From Amoebophrya sp. AT5.2 (Eukaryota > Sar > Dinophyceae > Syndiniales > Amoebophryaceae), in NCBI GenBank assembly GCA_005223375.1, contig RXOD01005099.1:1-15926 (forward strand): a stretch of DNA of 15,926 bases. The letters are read 5' to 3'. Of the stretch, positions 9,060 to 15,926 are shown piece after piece. A program made the translations under genes and the position numbers. The notes under the pieces are model-generated. The model made no database searches. It was given only the letters and a program-made list of their open reading frames with translations, and was not told where the DNA came from. Numbering within the stretch: position 1 is the first letter of the stretch; each line of letters starts with the position of its first letter.

Positions 9060-10169
9060 ATGGGAGTCGAAGGAGTGTCGTTGTCACCTCCATTTGACCG
9101 AATGCCTCTTCTCTACTCGGCTGATGAGAATGTATATGTTTGTAATTACAGCATGTAGCTCTAGCTTCTGGAGCATAGAATCGAGCGCCGCCTCCAGTCC
9201 GAGTATATGACTACGCTTACTTCTTTCACTCCACTACCACTACGTAAATTTGGATATAAGAGAAAACCACGCACCAATTGTGTTTGCATAAGTTTGCAAT
9301 TGCACATCGGTTGACGTGTGACACACCGTGCCACCCCGGTACGAGTTTTTTGACGCAGGCACCGAGCAACGAAAAAATGGATTGGGCCCCTACTGTTGAT
9401 GTCTGCGAAGAAATGGGAAAGCACTTTCATGATCTTGCGGAACCCGAACCTTGGCTAAGTAAACGTCTGAAATGCACCAGCGCCATCGCACGTGTATGTA
9501 TGTAAGTTAGTATACTTTTGATTGAACACAATTGTAATTTGGCGCTCAAAAAAAGTATATAAATATCGGCTAATGTTGACATTGTCACATGACCATGAAT
9601 CAATCCAGGCTCACCAGGCATGGTGGAAAGTTTTGTTCGTGAGACCACCAAGAGCCGCGTCGTGCACTGTTGAGATCATTGATCCGTTCCTCCAATGAAA
9701 CCTCCTAGCTGATCCTGATCAGCATCAAGTCGTTGATTGTAATTTGCTCTACGAACGAGATCGATTTGCTATCTTTGTTCCGTCGTCATGCATCAGCATC
9801 TTTACTGATCCGAAAATCGTTTTTATTTTTTTTTTTTCCATCGCTACTTGCGGTCTCAATCTATCATCCCGTTCCAGGTGGTTCAGCTTCACACTATCGT
9901 CCAGCAGAACGCCAGTGGAGTGTCCTGTAGAAATGTAAGTTCCCTTGATGACACACGCCCACGCAGCTGCGCCAACATTCATCGACAATTGCGAGGGCTT
10001 GCAGCCTCCTACTTCGCGCGCCAATCCGATCACTCAAGAAAACCAACCTTTGTTTTACCCTCAGGTTCCGCACACGAATGGACTGCTTTTTTCTCGCAAA
10101 TTTTTGAAGCTGTCGAGGACGTCGAGCGCGCGCGCAAAGAATAAAAAATCTTCTTGCGCCACCAATTGA
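9060..10169 (+). CDS. Candidate small multi-exon gene, function unknown
   Basis: Short open stretches that look like protein can be joined at GT-AG sites without losing phase. Exon 1 is 9060-9131 (MGVEGVSLSPPFDRMPLLYS...), with donor GTATAT. Exon 2 is 9359-9493, after acceptor TTTTTTGACGCAG; it contains MDWAPTVDVCEEMGKHFHDL and PWLSKRLKCTSAIAR and ends at donor GTATGT. Exon 3 begins at 9609, after AATCCAG, with AHQAWWKVLF. It either splices at GTGAGA (9639) to the exon at 9878 (VVQLHTIVQQNASGVSCRN, then donor GTAAGT at 9935), or reads on to TGA at 9696-9698. The last exon could start at 10065 after TTTTACCCTCAG and end at TGA 10167-10169, or the frame containing AHEWTAFFSQIFEAVEDVER could end at TAA 10142-10144. 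In the canonical model every exon is a multiple of three, giving about 132 residues. I do not recognise the protein. Exons 1 to 3 are the best supported; the 3' end is unresolved. Confidence 0.4.
9684..9875 (+). repeat. CCGTTCC direct repeats flanking a probable intron
   Basis: CCGTTCC occurs at 9684-9690 and again at 9869-9875, just before the acceptor-like CAG (9875-9877) that follows a long T-tract (9820-9837). Both copies are read as CCG-TTC in open frames, and excising the 185 nt between equivalent points keeps the reading open (IIDPF joined to QVVQLHTIVQQ). The interior also holds a near-perfect palindrome, GCTGATCCTGATCAGC (9708-9723). Direct repeats at intron ends are a feature of introner-like insertions; here this is only suggestive. 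Confidence 0.35.
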
Positions 10170-10235
10170 TTTCGTATTCGTTCTGAGAACATATAAGCAA
10201 AGCAACTACGTGAAAACAAAAATACGTTGTGACAA

Positions 10236-10245
10236 GCGCTAGCGC
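10236..10245. repeat. GCGCTAGCGC palindrome 70 bp upstream of the second giant gene
   Basis: A perfect 10-bp palindrome sits in the short gap before ATG 10317, sharing the CGCTAGCG core with copies at 88-95, 132-139 and 3297-3304. Whether it is a binding site or a footprint of a mobile element cannot be told from the sequence. Confidence 0.4.
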
Positions 10246-10316
10246 GGCTACAAAACTACAGAACAATTACAAGGAAGAAGTCCTCACTCCACTGTCCTCG
10301 ATTGATAGTTGTTGCC

Positions 10317-13300
10317 ATGTCGTCCCACTTCATTTACAGCTTTTCTGAGGCCACTCGCTCGCTCTCGATGCCGCCAACAGCTTCGCGCCCGCGTTCTGCG
10401 GCACGCGCCTTGAGTTTTCGAGCCAAGATCTCATTCCTCCTTCTCGCTTTCCACCAAGGCCCAGGTTCTTCTGGTTGCTCTGTTTCTAGTGTGCTGGGAG
10501 CTAGACCACAGGACCAGGAACGTCGGGACCCCACCTACAACTACGGACGTGGACGAACGACAACGGGAGTGAGCAAGGCAACACCAAAATGGCCCGCCCG
10601 TGGCGAGGGGCGGCGATCGTGGGGCTTCCTGCTGGGAAAGGGAAAGGGAAACCAATTCCGAGCCACTTCTAGCGCTCTACCCAATGCAGATGCACGCCCA
10701 GTTCCAGCAGTGGATCCTGGGAGTCTGACACTTGGCGAGCTTCCACCTGTACCTCTTGGACCTGCAGCACTACAGGCGCAAGAACTGCAACCGCCGAGGA
10801 CCTTTCTGGGAGGTCGTGCTCGCACTTTACAGTCGGTACCCTTGAGGCATGAGCACGATACAGGAGCAGGAGGAGCTGCACCCGTGTCTCCTTGGCCCGC
10901 AGGCCAAATTTCGGAAACAACGAAAGCGCTCCATAGCGAAAACGAGCGGACTTCTGGACCAGCACAAAGACAGCAGCTCAAAGACAACACCTGGGACGGC
11001 CACGGCGGGAGACTAGATGAGCAAGATCTTCATCCTCGACATGACAAGCTACGACAGGATCTGGATCGTGCTATAGCTAGTGCACTGCATGGGAAGGCTG
11101 GAAGTACTGACTTTGTGGAGGAAATGAGCATGCCTATGGAGGAAGATGCGGGAAAAATGAGTACCCCGGTTCACACCCTTTCGCCGTTGTCGCACAAACA
11201 GCAGCAGCTCCGAGAAGGGCACGACTTCGTCGAGTCAGCAATGGGGGCACGAGGAAGCGCGGTGTCAGGGAACAACGGCGTTGGCGTCAACTACAACTTT
11301 CTGGACGACAGTCTAGGTGGGGGAACGACCGCGCAAAACTATCTTACGACGGGCTTAACAAGCTTTGAAACCACGCTAGCAGCTACTCGTAAAGAAATCG
11401 AAAGACTCGCGCGGCACGCGCTTGGATCGTCCGAAAGGTCGATCGACCTGATGTTGCCTAGCCGAGATGATCAGCAAAATCAGGTCGACGCGCGAGGTGA
11501 GCAACTTTCCCGAGGCGACGAGCCGTGTGCGAATAAAAGCTGCAAGAAGCTGGCGGGGAACTACATCAAGGGTGAGGCTCGCGTTCACTTGCTGGAATAC
11601 GATGTGGGCATGCAGCACCAGGTAACGACGGCACACATGAATCCCAACCGCAGGCGAGGAACGAGTAGTGCGTCCCATGAACTCAACCCACCAGCGTGGC
11701 CGTCCTCGCACGAGGAACATGGATTCCGGCAGCCTGCTGTAGAACAGCCGGGCCGCACCAGCAGCCCTTCCCGCCCGGCCCCGACCCCAGTCCACCACCG
11801 CACTGTGCTTGTTCCGGCAGGGTTCACGAATAAGCAAGGTCGTGGGTTCGGCGTACAGTGCCCAACCACCGGGACTTTCACGCGCGGGCCCCCGGCGGGC
11901 GCGCGCCACAAGTTGCCGAATGGGGCTTGTCATCCTGGTGAGCAGATGAAGCACCCGCCTTGCCTCTGGCTGAACAGTGCGGTAATCTCACGAAAAATGA
12001 AGTGCAAGCCCGCCAACAACGTGCACCGCTTCGTCGTGCGGTTCGGCGAGGGCAGTGCGGCCTCCGAAGTGGACGCCGTCGGCTTCGCCCTAGGGGGCGC
12101 CCACCAACTGGAGCAGCAGCTTGCCGCCTTCTACTTTGGCCGCGACCGCGTCCGCACGGCCGCCACGGAGACGAGAATGAAGAACAAGCCGCCGTTTGTG
12201 GGCATCACACTGTCCCGGGCGGGCGACTTGATAATTCGCAAAGCGGACAACCTAGAGCGGCGGGAAGTGTGGAGCCTTGATTGGTACAAACAGATTGTCG
12301 CTCATGCCGGCGAGCCCGTTTTCATCGTGGACGTGGATCTAGCGAGGCGCGAGCTGGCGTTTGGGCTGTTCCTGCAGCAGGGAAAGGAAATGCAAAAGGC
12401 CGGCGGGAACACACACGAAGATAGCGAATGTGGAGGCCCTTCTTGTCGTCCTCTCGAGCCTGCGATGGGCGGCCTCCGGCTAGGCCGCGACGATAGGATG
12501 AAGTCCGGGCATCAAGACGACGTCCTTGCCGGCCTCGGGCCGCAAGTTGCCTTCGAGTCTGTCGCGTGGGGGGCAGGCCAGCCAGGCTGGCAGTCGTCGA
12601 GCATCGCTTTAGACCGAGGGGCACTGGTAGCGTCGCTGAAAAACGGCGGTGCGTCTGTGCGCATCATCAACCATGTGGAGATCGACAGAGAAACGGCGAC
12701 GCGGTCGCTCGGCGCAACGCGATTTTGGAATGGAGGAGTTGCCCGGAAGCCGGAGGCGTTTCTTTCTGGTGCTGCAGGACACTCGGTGGCTGAAGTTGCG
12801 TTTGAGGGGGACGAGGACCGCCATGTCGTGGTGGATGAAATTGAAAGCGCGAGCCGTGGCAGTGCTGAAAACGAACGAGGACAGGAACAGGATGCGTCAC
12901 CACTTGCTGAAGCCCAGCCGTCGCGAACTGCATCCCAAGCTGCGAGTACCACACCAGCTGAGCCCGGCTCCTCTGCGCTGTCAACGGGAACTACCGGAAC
13001 ACCCGCTGTGGTCGAGGTAGATTGCGCGCGCCAGGTCACGCCCCAGATGCTTGCTACCTGGATCGGCTGTGGTGGCACAAAAAGCAGCGATCAGTCGTGT
13101 ACGCCTACTGTATTGCACGACAAACAGCAAGAAGAGGCACGAGCCACGCAGGCCGTGGCCGCCCCAGATGACGAGCCAGTCTACGTTTGCACTACCCTCG
13201 CTTCATCGCCCGTTCCAGAGTCTGTGACACTCGCATCCCTTCTGCGTTCGTCGACTCGTGACGAAGGGAAAGACCAAACTTGTGTCCTCGCGCCACATGA

Positions 13301-15578
13301 CAAGAAGGTCGTGCATCTCGCGAGCGAGCAGCTCCCGCAGCACAAGCCAACTACAGAGGAGGCAGCCAAAACGCAACCGCCGTTCGCGCGTCATCAAGGA
13401 ACGGCGACTTTGGCTTTGGGTCGTCAACGCCAAGCAGGGCAGCCTGACCATCTCGTTCTTGAACAACAAGCCCCCGCGCAGCGTGAGTACATAGCAAACG
13501 AGCTCGACGAGCCGCGCCAACAACAGCACCCAGCGTCACCGCGCGAACAGCAGACTGTCGCCAGGGGCGCGGCTGCTTCGTCGGTAAGCTGTGAAAAAAT
13601 GCTGAGAGCAGATAGTTGTCTGACCATGCAGCCTCAACGTCAAGAGCAGAAGCAGTCCTGTGATCATGATCTCGCAGCTTCGCGTCCGGCTGTACTTACG
13701 GTCGATGAGGTGGAGGCCGCGATGTGGCTGCAGCGGCAGGACCAGAAACTGGTTGCGGATTTTTTACGCCCCCCAAGCAGAGAAGTTACTGACGAATCGC
13801 ACGTCATCGGCAGCAGCTCATCTTCTCCCGGCGCCTCGTCTCTTTTTATTGGGACGCACCAGGACCCGCAACTGCCGCCTGGACCTCTGGTACTGGCACC
13901 AGCACCTCCAGGCCTAGATCCGCCGGAATTTTTCCGCACGGCATCGTCGTCCGGCTGCGGTAGTGAAGTCAAGAACTGCGGTAGTGAAATCAAGAACTCG
14001 GCCGCCGCAACCCTCGCAAATTCCAATTGTGGTGATGTCATTGTTAGCGCCGACCGCGAGGACGTCTTCAACACCGCGGCGAGTACGTCTTCAAAACCGC
14101 GAGGACGTCTTCTAAAATGGATCGAGTTCAAGAATCGACGTCGAAAGGGGTGGGGCGTCGTGGTCGTCGAGCAGCAACTACACCGGGAGTTTCAGGAGAA
14201 TCGACGTCAGCAACGTCAGCAAGAGCAACTAGTACACCAGGAACGAGTGGCAAGAACGTCGACCGTGACCTCCGACGGCGACGCAGATGTGCCCCTGGGC
14301 CACCTGCCCCCGCAACCGGTGAGTACGTTCGCGCCGGCGTGGTCCCCGAGCTCGCCATCTTCAGGGTCGGGATCCTGCGCCGGAGCCGCATCGCATGGAG
14401 CGGACGCCGGCGAGGACACCAGCACCAGGAGCACGACCTGTGTGAGAAGAGAGCAATCTTCCCAATCTTGTTCTCCTCGTCTGGAGTGTAGTTTTTCCCC
14501 GACGAGGACTGGGGGCTCTTCAGGTTGCAGCTTTTCGCTCTCCAGTGCCAGCGTGGAGGACCGCTTCGCTGGTTTTGGTCTCGCGCCTCACGTTCTTGTC
14601 AGCTCCCTCTCAACGCCGGCGCCGCCGACGAGTTCCTCGCCGGCTCCGCATTCGAATTCGTGCACAACGACATCGCGCACGCCCAACACTCCACAGCTGT
14701 TGTTTCCGTTTCCGAAGATGCGGGTTGGTTCGGCAGTTGAGCAAAATCTTGCCACTGCTCTTCGAGAAGACGTCGGCCTCAGCGCGTCCTCATCGTGCCC
14801 GCCCGTACCAGTAGAGAGGTCGGCAAATAACAGACCACCAACACCAAGTGAATTATCGATCTCAGAGGTGATTGTTCCGACTAAGGCTCTTTCACTTGCG
14901 CTCGATCGCGAGCAAGACAACGTTGTCCTGGCCGCGGCCCGGCCTCGCACAAAGAGCGACGACGTTTCCTCACAGGAACCCAGCACACCAGGAGGAGCAC
15001 CGGAACTCTATTGTCTTTGCTGCGACGACACGGCCGAAAATGTGGGCGCAAATGACATACGCATCGCGGGGCCAGTCGTTGGTGACATACCAAGAGGGGG
15101 CGGCAAGAATGCGAAACAAAAAGCTCCTGAGGTAATAAAGGCTGTGGTGGATGATGATGAACAAGATGCAGATCCTGGCCCGCCTCCACCTCCGCCGCCG
15201 CCGTTCTGCTCGGGCGCCAACCCTGAAGTTTCGCCAGCTGCCGCAGCCTCGTCCGACTCTGTTCTTCTTGTTCAGCCCAGTACCCCATACCCATTCACGG
15301 CAGAAAGCCTACGACCCTCGGCCGCGGACCAGGAGCTTTTCATGGCCGATCCGCGGTGGTCCAAGGGCTCGACTGGGCATCCGTTTAGCTGCAACAACGG
15401 GTGCAAGTACATAAAAAAACCAAGAGGCTGCAAAGACGGCCCCGACTGCAATCGGTGCCACTTCTGCAACCCGCCCAAGCGACTTAATCCGATAATATCG
15501 GAGAGAGTATGGGAGAGGAGACAGGCAGACCGAAAACGACGACAAATACTCACGCCTGGTGCGCGGGAAGCTGACTGA
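10317..15578 (+). CDS. Giant single-exon protein (1753 aa) with shared module and C-terminal CCCH zinc finger
   Basis: Not recognised as a named family. The first ATG of the frame is 10317; the stop is TGA 15576-15578. The N-terminus has a short hydrophobic patch (ISFLLLAF) after a basic run, too weak to call a signal peptide. Residues about 60-490 are disordered. Residues about 500-790 hold the ordered module: GFTNKQGRGFGVQCP, CLWLNSAVISRKM, VHRFVVRF (569-576), VGFALGG (588), GITLSRAGDLII (629-640), PVFIVDVDLARRELAFGLF (from 667) and ALVASLKNGGASVRII (769-784), paralleling the 3745-8769 protein. A long S/P/Q/E-rich region follows, with a CGSE[VI]KN tandem repeat and a proline run (PPPPPPPPF). 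The C-terminus has C1696-X8-C1705-X5-C1711-X3-H1715, a canonical CCCH finger, plus extra cysteines C1692, C1714 and C1717, then a basic tail. CCCH fingers of this spacing typically bind single-stranded RNA; RNA binding here is inferred. Confidence 0.9.
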   Translation: MSSHFIYSFSEATRSLSMPPTASRPRSAARALSFRAKISFLLLAFHQGPGSSGCSVSSVLGARPQDQERRDPTYNYGRGRTTTGVSKATPKWPARGEGRRSWGFLLGKGKGNQFRATSSALPNADARPVPAVDPGSLTLGELPPVPLGPAALQAQELQPPRTFLGGRARTLQSVPLRHEHDTGAGGAAPVSPWPAGQISETTKALHSENERTSGPAQRQQLKDNTWDGHGGRLDEQDLHPRHDKLRQDLDRAIASALHGKAGSTDFVEEMSMPMEEDAGKMSTPVHTLSPLSHKQQQLREGHDFVESAMGARGSAVSGNNGVGVNYNFLDDSLGGGTTAQNYLTTGLTSFETTLAATRKEIERLARHALGSSERSIDLMLPSRDDQQNQVDARGEQLSRGDEPCANKSCKKLAGNYIKGEARVHLLEYDVGMQHQVTTAHMNPNRRRGTSSASHELNPPAWPSSHEEHGFRQPAVEQPGRTSSPSRPAPTPVHHRTVLVPAGFTNKQGRGFGVQCPTTGTFTRGPPAGARHKLPNGACHPGEQMKHPPCLWLNSAVISRKMKCKPANNVHRFVVRFGEGSAASEVDAVGFALGGAHQLEQQLAAFYFGRDRVRTAATETRMKNKPPFVGITLSRAGDLIIRKADNLERREVWSLDWYKQIVAHAGEPVFIVDVDLARRELAFGLFLQQGKEMQKAGGNTHEDSECGGPSCRPLEPAMGGLRLGRDDRMKSGHQDDVLAGLGPQVAFESVAWGAGQPGWQSSSIALDRGALVASLKNGGASVRIINHVEIDRETATRSLGATRFWNGGVARKPEAFLSGAAGHSVAEVAFEGDEDRHVVVDEIESASRGSAENERGQEQDASPLAEAQPSRTASQAASTTPAEPGSSALSTGTTGTPAVVEVDCARQVTPQMLATWIGCGGTKSSDQSCTPTVLHDKQQEEARATQAVAAPDDEPVYVCTTLASSPVPESVTLASLLRSSTRDEGKDQTCVLAPHDKKVVHLASEQLPQHKPTTEEAAKTQPPFARHQGTATLALGRQRQAGQPDHLVLEQQAPAQREYIANELDEPRQQQHPASPREQQTVARGAAASSVSCEKMLRADSCLTMQPQRQEQKQSCDHDLAASRPAVLTVDEVEAAMWLQRQDQKLVADFLRPPSREVTDESHVIGSSSSSPGASSLFIGTHQDPQLPPGPLVLAPAPPGLDPPEFFRTASSSGCGSEVKNCGSEIKNSAAATLANSNCGDVIVSADREDVFNTAASTSSKPRGRLLKWIEFKNRRRKGWGVVVVEQQLHREFQENRRQQRQQEQLVHQERVARTSTVTSDGDADVPLGHLPPQPVSTFAPAWSPSSPSSGSGSCAGAASHGADAGEDTSTRSTTCVRREQSSQSCSPRLECSFSPTRTGGSSGCSFSLSSASVEDRFAGFGLAPHVLVSSLSTPAPPTSSSPAPHSNSCTTTSRTPNTPQLLFPFPKMRVGSAVEQNLATALREDVGLSASSSCPPVPVERSANNRPPTPSELSISEVIVPTKALSLALDREQDNVVLAAARPRTKSDDVSSQEPSTPGGAPELYCLCCDDTAENVGANDIRIAGPVVGDIPRGGGKNAKQKAPEVIKAVVDDDEQDADPGPPPPPPPPFCSGANPEVSPAAAASSDSVLLVQPSTPYPFTAESLRPSAADQELFMADPRWSKGSTGHPFSCNNGCKYIKKPRGCKDGPDCNRCHFCNPPKRLNPIISERVWERRQADRKRRQILTPGAREAD
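11895..12668 (+). other. Shared divergent module, copy 2 (residues about 527-784)
   Basis: Motifs in the same order as copy 1: CLWLNSAVIS, VHRFVVRF (569), VGFALGG (588), GITLSRAGDLII (629), PVFIVDVDLARRELAFGLF (667) and ALVASLKNGGASVRII (769). Spacing from the VHRF-type motif to the VGF-type is 19 here against 22 in copy 1, and to the ITL-type 61 against 66. This copy is more compact and is probably the better query for a structure search. Confidence 0.6.
13956..13997 (+). repeat. Two-copy 21-nt tandem repeat inside the second giant gene
   Basis: Two adjacent 21-nt units (13956-13976 and 13977-13997) differ at one base and encode CGSEVKN and CGSEIKN. The unit is a multiple of three, so the frame is kept. 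This looks like recent slippage or duplication. Confidence 0.85.
14053..14114 (+). repeat. Three imperfect ~20-23-nt repeats read in three frames
   Basis: Units starting with ACCGCG at 14053, 14073 and 14096 share the ACCGCG...A-GTCTTC core, with spacings of 20 and 23 nt. Because neither spacing is a multiple of three, the same DNA is read in three frames: DREDVF, TAASTSS and PRGRLL. It lies in a low-complexity part of the protein. Confidence 0.65.
15390..15467 (+). other. CCCH (CX8CX5CX3H) zinc-finger coding segment
   Basis: Residues 1692-1717 contain C1696-X8-C1705-X5-C1711-X3-H1715 with the motif GCKDGPDCNRCHFC. The CX8CX5CX3H spacing is that of tristetraprolin-type RNA-binding fingers. 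The GC.DG..C..CH.C pattern is familiar from dinoflagellate and perkinsid proteins. Flanking C1692, C1714 and C1717 could add alternative ligands. Confidence 0.85.
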
Positions 15579-15926
15579 CCACTGCGTTCCGCGTCGCTAT
15601 CTTCTGAAGATGACGAGGTGGGGGTGGCGCCCGGTCTGACTGGAAATCAAAAACAAAACGCGGCGTGGCGTATTGATGGAGATGTAATTATTGATTGACG
15701 ATTCTACATCTACGCACAAGCATCCATAGCATTGCTTTCTGTTTCTGAAGTAAGACCAGCAATGCAACTCGTAAAGTGTAGAAGGAAGGTATGAAGAAAA
15801 TTATGAAAACGATCTTATAGGGAGGGGGACCTAGCAGGGTACTAGTTGGGTACGTTGTCGCTGATTCCAACGGTTGCAATACATCAAAGCACGTTCGTCT
15901 CGTACGTTTTCTTGATAGTTTGCCTA
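15579..15926. other. Downstream region without a recognisable gene
   Basis: This presumably holds the 3' UTR of the preceding gene and the start of the next intergenic region. I see no protein-like frame, RNA gene or repeat that I can support. Confidence 0.5.

Noticed and set aside
9551..9570. TATA-like AGTATATAAATATCGG
   Set aside because: It lies inside a probable intron of the small gene, and dinoflagellate-type promoters usually lack a classical TATA box.
9935..9966. 32-nt GT-AG mini-intron
   Set aside because: The sites are plausible (GTAAGT...CACGCAG), but 32 nt is far below the other introns here. Its removal gives a weaker frame unless the preceding exon is read in a different phase. 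Left as an alternative.
10317..10530. N-terminal signal peptide on the second giant protein
   Set aside because: The hydrophobic core (ISFLLLAF) is short, starts about 40 residues from the ATG and is followed by polar sequence.
13483..14523. Two strong donor-like GTGAGTAC sites (13483 and 14319) inside the second giant gene
   Set aside because: The frame stays open through both. Splicing 14319 to the acceptor at 14523 would shift into an arginine-rich, unprotein-like frame, so I keep the gene intronless.

Overview
The window is nuclear DNA of a eukaryote, most likely an alveolate related to dinoflagellates. I base this on four things: an m6A-methyltransferase gene interrupted by a spliceosomal GT-AG intron of 220 nt; every convincing gene lying on the + strand; very long proteins full of A/S/P/Q/G low complexity; and a C-terminal CCCH zinc finger of the form GCKDG..C.RCH.C, a style I associate with dinoflagellate and perkinsid proteins. 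A parasitic syndinian such as Amoebophrya would fit the compact layout, but that is a guess. The standard genetic code fits all genes. I see no bacterial operon signals, CRISPR arrays, rRNA, tRNA or insertion sequences.

Layout. (1) 103-1114: the 3' half of METTL3 (IME4), the catalytic m6A RNA methyltransferase, cut off by the left edge of the window. (2) 1335-2795: a 486-residue disordered A/S/P/G-rich protein of unknown function, possibly with an extra upstream exon around 1160-1260. (3) 2796-3681: a gap with only weak minus-strand ORFs. (4) 3745-8769: a 1674-residue single-exon protein with a long disordered N-terminal part, Q-rich tracts, a basic cluster and a conserved-looking C-terminal domain. 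(5) 9060 to about 10169: exon-like segments that join in phase at GT-AG sites into a small unrecognised protein; the 3' end is ambiguous. (6) 10317-15578: a 1753-residue single-exon protein with a central domain and a C-terminal CX8CX5CX3H zinc finger. (7) 15579-15926: nothing recognisable.

The most interesting observation is that the two giant proteins (4 and 6) carry the same divergent module. Corresponding strand-like motifs occur in the same order, with closely matching spacing over the first half and larger low-complexity insertions over the second half. I do not recognise it as a named family. Its succession of strands looks SPRY/concanavalin-like, which is inference only. One copy is linked to an RNA-binding type zinc finger, and the neighbouring gene is an RNA methyltransferase, so a role in RNA metabolism is possible. 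Adjacency in such a genome does not prove a shared pathway.
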